From an uncultured Eubacteriales bacterium (GTDB lineage: Bacteria; Bacillota_A; Clostridia; Lachnospirales; Lachnospiraceae), in contig ONVT01000050.1 of assembly GCA_900321365.1 (NCBI GenBank), forward strand, positions 1 through 14,563: a stretch of DNA of 14,563 bases, in the 5' to 3' direction. The notes under the pieces were generated by a model, which was not told where the DNA came from, made no database searches, and was given only the letters and a program-made list of their open reading frames with translations. A program made the translations under genes and the position numbers. This document shows, in pieces, positions 8,467 through 14,563 of this stretch (positions are counted from its first letter, which is position 1; each line of letters begins with the position of its first letter).

Positions 8467-8532
8467 TGGTGCATCACGCTCCTTTCATAAATGCTCAAAG
8501 GCTGTCTGTCGATGGAGAAATCATCAGCCTTG

Positions 8533-8570
8533 AAAAATCGGACGGTCCAGGAAAGTCCTAAACCGTCCGA
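8533..8570 (-). terminator. Intercistronic terminator-like hairpin between binding protein and ATPase genes
   Basis: On the minus strand TCGGACGGT (8570-8562) pairs with ACCGTCCGA (8546-8538), with an inner AGGA/TCCT stem and a 3-base loop, followed by five T (8537-8533). It lies 60 bases after the binding protein stop and about 65 before the ATPase start. This is the expected position for a partial terminator or 3' stabiliser that raises binding protein mRNA over the membrane components. Confidence 0.65.
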
Positions 8571-8629
8571 CCGGATCAACTAACTACTTATGAAGATGAT
8601 TGTCCTGCGTGGTACGATGTGATATACAA

Positions 8630-9553
8630 TCACTCCTCCGCAAGATAGTCCGCGCAGTTCTCCGCATCAATGATGACAGTATCAACCGCTACGTTCTCCT
8701 CGACTTCCTCACCATTCAGAGCCGCAACTGCGGTCATGACAGACTCATAGCCCATCAGTGCAGGCTGCTGCGCGATCGTCGCAGTGATGTCACCGGCGTC
8801 GATCAGCTCGATCGCGGACTGGTTGCCGTCAAATCCGATGATGGAGATGCCTTCCGCACCCGCAGCCTGAATCGCGTTCAGAGCGCCGATCGCGGTGTCA
8901 TCGTTGTGGCAGAGAACCAGGTTGATGCCATCCGGATATGCATTCAGCATATCTTCCATCGTCTTGGTTGCGCCATCGGTCGTATTCTGTCCGGACATCT
9001 CAGCGACCGGCTCCAGACCTGCTTCCTCAAGGGCCTTCTCATAGCCGCTCTTGCGGAGATTGGAAGTATTGTCACCCTCCTGGCCATAGATGATCAGAGC
9101 CTTGGTGTCTTCTCCGTTGATCTCCGTGCCATAGACGCCGCCGCTGTAAGCCGCATCCTCGTTGGACGTGCCGACGAAGGCAACCTTATTCTCATAGTCA
9201 CAATCCGTATCACAGAAAATGACCAGGCCTTCATATCCTGAGCTCTCAATTGCGCCGATTACAGCGTCTCCATCAAGCGGGGCGATGATGATCGCATCCG
9301 GGTTTGCAGCCAGCATTGTCTCAAGCTGCTGAACCTGCTCAGCAATCTCAGTCTCGGCTGCCGCGCCCTGCACATCGATCTCAATTCCAAGTTCTTCCGC
9401 CGCCTCGTCGATGCCGGACTTCACGTTCTGCCAGTACTCACTGGACAGTGTCTTCAGGTTAACGACGATCGTGTAGTCATCATCTGCCATGGCCGGAAAA
9501 GCCAGCGTACCCGCCAAAAGAACTCCTGCACACAATACTGCCAATTTCTTCAT
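8630..9553 (-). CDS. Sugar ABC transporter substrate-binding protein (RbsB-like)
   Basis: 307 residues from ATG 9553, chosen because AAGGAGG lies 8 bases upstream and a signal peptide begins there; the frame continues 26 codons further upstream without such a site. Residues 1-23 are a signal peptide: MKK, then a hydrophobic stretch ending AMA before DDD, a typical signal peptidase I site. The mature part is a type I periplasmic-binding fold of the ribose/galactose group: NLKTLSSEYWQNVKSGI, then PDAIIIAPLDGDAV and FVGTSNEDAAYSGG, with VLCHNDDTAIGALNAI and IIGFDGNQSAIELI in the second lobe. Oddity: no lipobox cysteine. The only early Cys (Cys8) is in the wrong context, although Gram-positive binding proteins are normally lipid-anchored. 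First gene of the import operon. Ligand unknown. Confidence 0.93.
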   Translation of the reverse strand: MKKLAVLCAGVLLAGTLAFPAMADDDYTIVVNLKTLSSEYWQNVKSGIDEAAEELGIEIDVQGAAAETEIAEQVQQLETMLAANPDAIIIAPLDGDAVIGAIESSGYEGLVIFCDTDCDYENKVAFVGTSNEDAAYSGGVYGTEINGEDTKALIIYGQEGDNTSNLRKSGYEKALEEAGLEPVAEMSGQNTTDGATKTMEDMLNAYPDGINLVLCHNDDTAIGALNAIQAAGAEGISIIGFDGNQSAIELIDAGDITATIAQQPALMGYESVMTAVAALNGEEVEENVAVDTVIIDAENCADYLAEE

Positions 9554-9606
9554 GTTACAATCCTCCTTTAAACTGTTGATTATATCCGGGCTTATGCCCA
9601 TACCTT

Positions 9607-9622
9607 CCGGAATTCTATCCGG
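9607..9622. promoter_or_regulatory. Short palindrome upstream of the binding protein gene
   Basis: CCGGA-N6-TCCGG (9607-9622), downstream of the candidate promoter and about 55 bases before the binding protein start. It is short enough to occur by chance, but its place in a 5' leader fits an operator or a small RNA hairpin. Confidence 0.25.
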
Positions 9623-9659
9623 ATGAATCACGAAAACAGATTACCGGTTACTTGTTTAA

Positions 9660-9687
9660 ATGATACCATATAACAGGTATTTATGAA
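9660..9687 (-). promoter_or_regulatory. Candidate promoter of the sugar import operon with palindrome in spacer
   Basis: On the minus strand TTCATA (9687-9682) lies 16 bases before TATCAT (9665-9660), which is preceded by TGG and so forms an extended -10. Transcription would start near 9653, about 100 bases before the binding protein start. The spacer carries ATACC-N8-GGTAT (9663-9680), a possible repressor site. There is no regulator gene in the window to pair with it. Confidence 0.4.
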
Positions 9688-9770
9688 AGACTATTTTTTC
9701 ATCGCTGCAATCCTGAAGCGTTCAGATATAAAATCATCTGCAGGTTTTTCAGACCTCTCCATCGCCCGGG

Positions 9771-10739
9771 TCAGATCCTCCAGTTGAAGCTCATGCGGCT
9801 GTCGTCATCCTGACGGATCAGGCGGCAGATATGCTCCGCTGTCAGGCCGAATTTCTCCCTCAGATAATCCTCCGGTCCGACTTCTCCGAAGCAGTCTTCC
9901 ACCGCCACATAATCGAACTTCAGCGGCATTCCGATCAGCGCATCCTCAACCGCGCTCGTCAGGCCTCCGATCCTGTTATGGTTCTCGGCAGTCACAACCA
10001 GGCCGGTCTTCTCCGCCCACTCGCGGATCAGCTCCACATCCAGGGGCTTGACCGTCACAGGATCGATCACGGCAACATGTGTGCCTTCTTCCGCCAGTAT
10101 CTTCGCCGCCTCCAGGGCCACCTGCACCATGATGCCGCTCGCGACAATCAGTGCATCCGCCCCTTCACGAAGGACGATTCCCTTTCCGGGGGTAAAGGAA
10201 GAGCCGTCCGCATAAATCTGATAAGAGGCTGCCCTGGGAACGCGGATATACTTCACGCCCGGCATATTCCTCGCCTTTTTCAGGGTATCTACGAGCATCG
10301 GAACATCCGTGATGTCGTAGACCGTCGCTTCCGGCATCGCGCGGTACAGCGCCATATCCTCGAAGGGCATATGGGTTCCGCCGTTAAATGCAGCCGTGAC
10401 GCCCGGGTCCGTTCCGACGATCGTCACCGGATTGCCCGCGTATCCCGCCGCCAGGAACGCCTGGTCATAGGAGCGCCTGGAAGCGAAGGGGCCGAAGGAA
10501 TGCGCGTAGGGCTTCATTCCGGATGCCGACAGGCCGGCGGCAATCCCGATCATGTTGGCCTCGGCGATTCCACAGTTGATATAGCGCTCGCCCGCCTTGC
10601 CGGCCGTACCGCTGCAGCCTCTCAGGTCCGCGTCCAGCCAGACCACCTTGTCGTCTTCTTTCATCAGCGCGTCGATGGTCTCACCGATCACTACCTTGTA
10701 TAATCTGGAATCCTTTTCGCCGTTATATACAATTTCCAT
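9771..10739 (-). CDS. Transketolase, C-terminal subunit
   Basis: 322 residues. It carries the pyrimidine-binding and C-terminal domains of a transketolase and pairs with the N-terminal subunit encoded 13 bases upstream to form one thiamine-diphosphate active site. It transfers two-carbon ketol units between sugar phosphates in the cytoplasm. Visible marks: WLDADLRGC (34-42), YINCGIAEANMIGIAAGL (53-70) with the catalytic Glu60, AHSFGPFASRRSYDQ (79-93), GGTHMPFEDMALYRAMP (120-136), and a C-terminal transketolase fold ending in PEDYLREKFGLTAEHI. Start: ATG 10739, where AAGGAGG overlaps the TAA stop of the upstream gene, so translation is coupled. The next gene downstream is the sugar binding protein, 217 bases away with its own candidate promoter. 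Deoxyxylulose-phosphate synthase is excluded by split size and motifs. The substrate could be ordinary pentose phosphate or a specialised sugar phosphate. Confidence 0.92.
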   Translation of the reverse strand: MEIVYNGEKDSRLYKVVIGETIDALMKEDDKVVWLDADLRGCSGTAGKAGERYINCGIAEANMIGIAAGLSASGMKPYAHSFGPFASRRSYDQAFLAAGYAGNPVTIVGTDPGVTAAFNGGTHMPFEDMALYRAMPEATVYDITDVPMLVDTLKKARNMPGVKYIRVPRAASYQIYADGSSFTPGKGIVLREGADALIVASGIMVQVALEAAKILAEEGTHVAVIDPVTVKPLDVELIREWAEKTGLVVTAENHNRIGGLTSAVEDALIGMPLKFDYVAVEDCFGEVGPEDYLREKFGLTAEHICRLIRQDDDSRMSFNWRI

Positions 10740-10752
10740 TCCGCAGCCCTCC

Positions 10753-11589
10753 TTACGCCTTCATGGCCGCCTGCTTTTCGTGAAGCTCGGCAAGCCAGCC
10801 GTCAAACACTTCCGGTCCCACCTTCATGGAGTGATTCATCATCGTCTCCTCGACAGCGGTCACGCCTTTGCCCTTCACCGAATCCAGGATGATTGCGATG
10901 GGCTTGTCTTCTGCCTTCTTCGTCAGCGCCTCATAAAGCTTTTCCACGTCATGGCCGTCAACTGTCACGGCGTCAAAACCGAATGCCGCGAACTTCGCCT
11001 GGAAGTCGCCCGGATCGTTGATATCCTTGACATACCCGTCCAGCTGCTTCTTGTTCCAGTCGATAATCCAGACCAGATTGGTCAGCTTCTTGGCTGCGGT
11101 AAACATCGCCGCTTCCCAGACCTGGCCTTCCTCGGCCTCACCGTCACCGACGATCAGGTAGGTCCGGCAGTCCCTGCCCTGCAGACGGTCGCCCAGCGCA
11201 AGCCCGACCGCGGTGGATGTGCCCTGTCCAAGGGAACCCGTCGTCATATCAACTCCGGGAGTCTTCTTTCTGTCACAGTGGGACGGAAGATCCGTGCCCG
11301 GCTGGTTGAGTGTAAACAGCTTCTCATAGGGGAAATATCCCTTCAGCGCCAGCGTCGCGTACACGGCAGGGCCCGCGTGTCCCTTGGAGCATACCAGCTT
11401 GTCTCTGTCAACCTTCTTCGGGTTGGCAGGATCAATGTGCATCACTTCTCCGTAGAGCACCGCGAGAAGATCCGCCACGGAAAGAGAGCCTCCGATATGG
11501 CCGAATCCCCTGGACTTGATGCACTCCACCGTGCCGATCCGGATCTCCAGGGCAAACTCCTGGAGTTTTTTGACCTGTTCCTTTGTCAT
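10753..11589 (-). CDS. Transketolase, N-terminal subunit
   Basis: 278 residues, the usual size for the separate thiamine-diphosphate pyrophosphate-binding half of split transketolases. Motifs: GHIGGSLS (30-37), SKGHAGPA (69-75 region, His71), TTGSLGQG (116-123), and the cofactor/metal motif GDGEAEEGQ (148-156) running to Asn179 in IIDWNKKQLDG, the classic GDG-N30-N pattern. Active-site histidines are thus present. Start: ATG 11589 with AGGAGG about 6 bases upstream. It is followed by the C-terminal subunit after 13 bases, a clear two-gene unit. Upstream, the 186-base gap to malic enzyme holds a cluster of hairpins, so it is unclear whether the pair has its own promoter or is read from malic enzyme. 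Confidence 0.93.
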   Translation of the reverse strand: MTKEQVKKLQEFALEIRIGTVECIKSRGFGHIGGSLSVADLLAVLYGEVMHIDPANPKKVDRDKLVCSKGHAGPAVYATLALKGYFPYEKLFTLNQPGTDLPSHCDRKKTPGVDMTTGSLGQGTSTAVGLALGDRLQGRDCRTYLIVGDGEAEEGQVWEAAMFTAAKKLTNLVWIIDWNKKQLDGYVKDINDPGDFQAKFAAFGFDAVTVDGHDVEKLYEALTKKAEDKPIAIILDSVKGKGVTAVEETMMNHSMKVGPEVFDGWLAELHEKQAAMKA

Positions 11590-11627
11590 CTTTTTCCTCC
11601 TGTTCTTTCATGCATTTCCGCAGCACC

Positions 11628-11664
11628 CCCTCAGTGAAGAATGCAGGGCATTCTTCACTGAGGG
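11628..11664. repeat. Perfect 17-base inverted repeat (hairpin 1 of the cluster)
   Basis: CCCTCAGTGAAGAATGC (11628-11644) and its exact complement (11648-11664) flank a 3-base AGG loop. There is no T run on either side, so it is not a standard terminator. It sits about 40 bases before the transketolase N-subunit start, with the ribosome binding site between them. Confidence 0.7.
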
Positions 11665-11665
11665 C

Positions 11666-11691
11666 GGACAGAGGCGCTTCGCGCCTTGTCC
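11666..11691. repeat. Hairpin 2 of the cluster
   Basis: GGAC (11666-11669) plus GAGGCGC (11671-11677) pair with GCGCCTT (11681-11687) plus GTCC (11688-11691) around a TTC loop, with one bulged A and one G-T pair. It begins one base after hairpin 1 ends. AGGG and CCCT just outside could extend it at the expense of hairpin 1. Confidence 0.6.
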
Positions 11692-11692
11692 T

Positions 11693-11762
11693 CCCCTGAA
11701 ACTGATTGATTCCGTCCGACAAGCCCGGGGCTTGTCGGCCTGGATTCATCCAGTTTCAGGGG
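11693..11762. repeat. Nested inverted repeat, 70 bases (hairpin 3 of the cluster)
   Basis: Outer arms CCCCTGAAACTG (11693-11704) and CAGTTTCAGGGG (11751-11762) are perfectly complementary. Inside, CCGACAAGCC (11716-11725) and GGCTTGTCGG (11729-11737 region) form a second perfect stem. The bases between are only partly complementary. The outer arm begins 13 bases after the malic enzyme stop. With hairpins 1 and 2 it fills nearly the entire intergenic gap. Confidence 0.65.
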
Positions 11763-11775
11763 TGCTGATCCTTGA

Positions 11776-12948
11776 TCAAATCCTTGCCACTCCTGACTTC
11801 TTTGCCGCCTCGGCGACCGCCTTCGCCACGGCCGGGCCGACTCTGGGGTCAAATGCCTTCGGGATAATGTAGTCCGCGTTCAGCTCTTCGTCAGAGATCA
11901 GGTTCGCGAGCGCCATTGCCGCCGCCATCTTCATCTCCTCATTGATATCGCTTGCGCGCACGTCAAATGTGCCGCGGAAGATGCCCGGGAACGCCAGCAC
12001 GTTGTTGATCTGGTTCGGGAAATCACTGCGGCCGGTGGAAATCACCGCCGCCCCGCCTGCCTTCGCGTCGTCCGGGAAAATCTCGGGCGTCGGATTCGCG
12101 CAGGCAAATACGATGGCGTCTTTGTTCATTGTCTTCACCATCTCAGTTGTCACGGTTCCGGGAGCCGAGACGCCGATAAAGACATCCGCTCCGACAATGA
12201 CGTCTGCCAGGCTTCCGCTCTTTCGCTCCAGGTTCGTGACCTCCGCCATCTCTTCCTTGATCCAGTTCAGGCCTTCCCTTCCTTTATAGATCGCGCCCTT
12301 CCTGTCGCACATGATGACGTTCTTAAAGCCCGCGGAAAGAAGGAGCTTCACGATGGCAATCGCTGCAGCGCCCGCTCCGGAAGTCACAATTTTGACATCC
12401 TCTTTCTTCTTGCCCACAACCTTCAGGGCGTTGAGAAGGCCGGCCAGGGTGATGACAGCCGTTCCGTGCTGGTCGTCATGGAAGATCGGGATATCGCACT
12501 TTTCTTTCAGCTTCCGCTCGATCTCAAAACAGCGCGGCGCAGCAATGTCCTCCAGGTTGATTCCTCCGAAGGAACCGGAGATGTTGTAAACGGTCTCGAC
12601 GAATTCATCCACGTCCTTTGTCTTCACACACAGCGGGAAGGCGTCCACGTCGCCAAAGGCCTTGAAGAGCACGCATTTGCCCTCCATGACAGGCATGCCC
12701 GCTTCCGGTCCGATGTCTCCCAGTCCCAGGACAGCCGTGCCGTCCGTGATGACCGCGCACATATTGTGACGTCTTGTCAGCTCGTAAGCCTTCAGCGGAT
12801 CCTTCTGGATCTCCAGGCATGGCTGCGCGACGCCCGGCGTATATGCCAGAGACAGGTCATCCTTCGTCGCGACCGGAACAGTCGCCACTACCTCAATTTT
12901 ACCCTTCCATTCCCCGTGCAGACGCAGTGACTCTTTTGCATAATCCAT
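11776..12948 (-). CDS. NAD-type malic enzyme (malate dehydrogenase, oxaloacetate-decarboxylating)
   Basis: Oxidatively decarboxylates L-malate to pyruvate and CO2 in the cytoplasm. 390 residues, the short bacterial/archaeal form without the phosphotransacetylase-like tail found in long MaeB proteins. Motifs: SLAYTPGVA (33-41) with the catalytic Tyr36, GDIGPEAGMPVMEGK (77-91) ending in the catalytic Lys91, NLEDI (131-135) and FHDDQHGT (156-163) for the divalent metal, and the Rossmann loop SGAGAAAIAI (190-199), with Asp215 at the end of the second strand suggesting NAD rather than NADP. Start: ATG 12948 behind AAGGAGAG at 10 bases. Its upstream neighbour is a LarA-family racemase 174 bases away on the same strand. 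Downstream are the hairpin cluster and split transketolase. No frameshift or missing catalytic residue was seen. Confidence 0.95.
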   Translation of the reverse strand: MDYAKESLRLHGEWKGKIEVVATVPVATKDDLSLAYTPGVAQPCLEIQKDPLKAYELTRRHNMCAVITDGTAVLGLGDIGPEAGMPVMEGKCVLFKAFGDVDAFPLCVKTKDVDEFVETVYNISGSFGGINLEDIAAPRCFEIERKLKEKCDIPIFHDDQHGTAVITLAGLLNALKVVGKKKEDVKIVTSGAGAAAIAIVKLLLSAGFKNVIMCDRKGAIYKGREGLNWIKEEMAEVTNLERKSGSLADVIVGADVFIGVSAPGTVTTEMVKTMNKDAIVFACANPTPEIFPDDAKAGGAAVISTGRSDFPNQINNVLAFPGIFRGTFDVRASDINEEMKMAAAMALANLISDEELNADYIIPKAFDPRVGPAVAKAVAEAAKKSGVARI

Positions 12949-12993
12949 GATAGCTGTTCTCTCCTTCCTATCCCTCGGGATTCAAGTCTTTCT

Positions 12994-13013
12994 TCCGGAC
13001 TGTCCGGTCCGGA
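12994..13013. promoter_or_regulatory. Palindrome upstream of malic enzyme
   Basis: TCCGGAC-N6-GTCCGGA (12994-13013), about 46 bases upstream of the malic enzyme start. It may be an operator or a leader hairpin. No good -35/-10 pair was found in this 174-base gap, so malic enzyme may be co-transcribed with the racemase gene. Confidence 0.35.
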
Positions 13014-13122
13014 TTGCTTCTGTCTGTTATCTGTCTGATGTTCTCAGGATCTGCTTCGAAATATCCTGCCCTTCCTGCAGGTCTTTTTTTCGACAGTGCC
13101 TGTGAAAAACCATTCCTATAGC

Positions 13123-14373
13123 TTACGCCGGGGGCATCGGCAGTGTCGCGCCGCCAAAAGGCATGGCGATCACCGTCGCGCCGGCGCCGTAGCGCTGCAT
13201 TGCCTCATCAAAGGCGGTCTGAGCATCCGGCTGCGGGTTCAGGAAGATGCTCCTGACGAAGTCATCATCCATCTCGCTGACCAGGTCGATCCTGGCGTTC
13301 TCCAGAACCATTGCAATCGCCGCCGCCTTATGTCCGCCCAGCTGGAAATCCTTCGCGATCCGCTCGACCATGGAGTGCGCGGTCGGCGCTCCTGTCAGCC
13401 ACTCCTCAAAGCGTGCGCTTCCAAGTCCCTCATTGCAGGCGCCGATCACGATCATGGTCCCGCCTTTTTTCACCGCGTGCTTCGCGTTGTCCAGCGCCTT
13501 CTGGGTCTGGTAGAGATTGGCGTCCTTCGGCGCTCCTCCCTGCGAGACAATCACGATATCCGCCCGCTCTGGAATCGGCTTGCGGTACATCTTATCCAGA
13601 TAACGGCAGCCTTCCCTGTGTGCTTTGATCACATCCCCTGCCACCGCGTACACGATGTGCTTGTGCTCATCCAGCACGGCGTTCACGATATAGTGGATCG
13701 GGCAGTACTTCAGTGCCTCCTCCAGATCCTGCCTCACGGGGTTGCCCTCCAGCTTCCCCGCGCAGGCATCCTCCGACACCATCAGGGAGTGATTGCACTG
13801 GATCGCCGCCGGAGTGGACACGCCGGGCATCAGCGCCTTGACGCCGCCGGAGTATCCGGCAAAGTAATGGAACTCAATGTTCCCGAGCGCAACGCGCAGA
13901 TCCGCCTCCACCACACTCCTGGAAAAGTCAAAGGGCGTTCCGTTGGAGGAGGTTCCTGTGTGGATGCAGTCGTCCGGATCCGAATCGACGCAGCGTACTC
14001 TCTCATAAATCTTATCGCCGGCCAGATGCCGCTTCTCTTCCTCCGTGTGATGCCTGTGGGAGCCGAGCGCAAACACCACCGTGATGTCTTCGTCCGGCAC
14101 GCCCGCCTCATTCAGTTCGCGGACGACAGAGGGGAGCACATCATAGCTGGGCAGCGGCCTGGAAATGTCGCTGGTGATCACGACAACCTTCTGCCCCTTC
14201 TTCGCGACCTCGCGAAGCCTCAAGGCTCCGATCGGATGAGCCAGCGCCCAGTCAACCGCGTCAGCGCCTCTGCGCTCATGCTCCATCTCGTTTGCTGTCA
14301 GGACGGCCATCAGATTCTTATCCGGAATCTCAACGATCTGTGTGCCTTTTCCGTAGCCGAATTCCATCCGCAT
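13123..14373 (-). CDS. larA: LarA-family nickel-dependent 2-hydroxyacid racemase
   Basis: 416 residues, close to lactate racemase LarA (about 424). The family interconverts stereoisomers of lactate or other 2-hydroxyacids using a nickel-pincer cofactor made by LarB, LarC and LarE. Residues seen: Asp69/Arg72 in SDISRPLP (68-75), His106 in ALGSHRHHTEEE, His169 in the EFHYFAGYSGGVK block (167-179), with Lys179 at the position that carries the cofactor, and His195 in CNHSLM. LGGHKA (346-350 region) matches the conserved substrate-side lysine. The active site thus looks complete. Start: ATG 14373 with AAGGAGG 8 bases upstream. No cofactor biosynthesis gene lies in the window. The next gene is malic enzyme, so malate is a possible substrate; lactate or another acid cannot be excluded. 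The symbol indicates family, not proven lactate activity. Confidence 0.9.
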   Translation of the reverse strand: MRMEFGYGKGTQIVEIPDKNLMAVLTANEMEHERRGADAVDWALAHPIGALRLREVAKKGQKVVVITSDISRPLPSYDVLPSVVRELNEAGVPDEDITVVFALGSHRHHTEEEKRHLAGDKIYERVRCVDSDPDDCIHTGTSSNGTPFDFSRSVVEADLRVALGNIEFHYFAGYSGGVKALMPGVSTPAAIQCNHSLMVSEDACAGKLEGNPVRQDLEEALKYCPIHYIVNAVLDEHKHIVYAVAGDVIKAHREGCRYLDKMYRKPIPERADIVIVSQGGAPKDANLYQTQKALDNAKHAVKKGGTMIVIGACNEGLGSARFEEWLTGAPTAHSMVERIAKDFQLGGHKAAAIAMVLENARIDLVSEMDDDFVRSIFLNPQPDAQTAFDEAMQRYGAGATVIAMPFGGATLPMPPA

Positions 14374-14520
14374 ATCTGCAGCCTCCTTACATCCCGATGA
14401 TTCCCGATGTTCCCATTACGGATCATTTTCCCGGAAAACACCGGCTGTTATCATCAGAAACTCTCTGTCTTCCAGGTTTTATACTCGCGAACGAAATTCT
14501 TTTCCGTTTTGGACGATTTC

Positions 14521-14537
14521 ACCGCGGTATATGCGGT
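14521..14537. promoter_or_regulatory. Palindrome in the larA upstream region
   Basis: ACCGC-N7-GCGGT (14521-14537), about 150 bases upstream of the racemase start. It is an operator-like repeat of modest length. A TATAAA (minus strand, 14483-14478) lies between it and the gene, but I found no acceptable -35 partner. Confidence 0.3.
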
Positions 14538-14540
14538 TAA

Positions 14541-14554
14541 ACTAAGCGCTTTCC
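14541..14554. promoter_or_regulatory. Weak catabolite-response-element-like site
   Basis: ACTAAGCGCTTTCC resembles the Gram-positive cre consensus (TGWAANCGNTNWCA) in its core AAGCGCTT but misses three flanking positions on either strand. It lies at the right edge, upstream of larA. A carbon-regulated gene would make sense here, but the match alone is weak. Confidence 0.2.
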
Positions 14555-14563
14555 GGCGCTGAC

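Noticed and set aside
13067..13090. CCTGC/GCAGG hairpin with T run on the plus strand
   Set aside because: The stem is only 5 pairs and no plus-strand gene lies upstream; on the minus strand it has no terminator layout.
13096..14400. 434-codon plus-strand open frame
   Set aside because: Antisense to the LarA-family gene, whose active-site residues are all present; composition is that of a shadow frame.
1..14563. CRISPR array, tRNA, rRNA, insertion sequence or phage genes
   Set aside because: No spaced direct repeats, cloverleaf or transposase/integrase motifs were seen on reading both strands.

Overview
The window reads like a stretch of a moderately GC-rich anaerobic Firmicute, most likely class Clostridia. 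I did not count base composition. The evidence is near-consensus AGGAGG-type ribosome binding sites ahead of most genes, a type III glutamine synthetase, a transketolase split into two subunits, a short single-domain malic enzyme and a LarA-type nickel racemase. No rRNA, tRNA, CRISPR array, transposase or phage gene is visible.

Left part (1-4215): nitrogen assimilation. asnB (minus) and a type III glutamine synthetase (plus) are divergent across a 374-base gap. One makes glutamine and the other uses it as amide donor. The gap holds one good promoter (for asnB) and two terminator-like hairpins, one in each gene's leader. A short tail of a plus-strand gene may enter at the left edge. A strong hairpin ends the glutamine synthetase gene.

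Middle part (4301-9690): a MATE-family exporter with an unusual charged loop, then an RbsABC-type sugar import operon. The operon is transcribed right to left as binding protein, double ATPase, permease. A terminator-like hairpin after the binding protein gene probably lets that protein be made in excess. A candidate promoter with a palindrome in its spacer lies before the operon.

Right part (9771-14563): also all minus strand. It holds a LarA-family 2-hydroxyacid racemase, an NAD-type malic enzyme, and the transketolase N- and C-terminal subunits. The malic enzyme-transketolase gap is almost wholly filled by three consecutive hairpins that look like a repeat element or structured RNA. The ten confident genes, except glutamine synthetase, are all on the minus strand.

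How the genes may work together (inference): the importer brings in a sugar and the adjacent split transketolase could process its phosphorylated form, but no kinase or isomerase is present. LarA next to malic enzyme suggests interconversion of 2-hydroxyacid stereoisomers feeding pyruvate, possibly D-malate to L-malate to pyruvate. Most genes are known families. The points worth a second look are these pairings, the leader hairpins, the hairpin cluster, the MATE loop and the non-lipoprotein binding protein.
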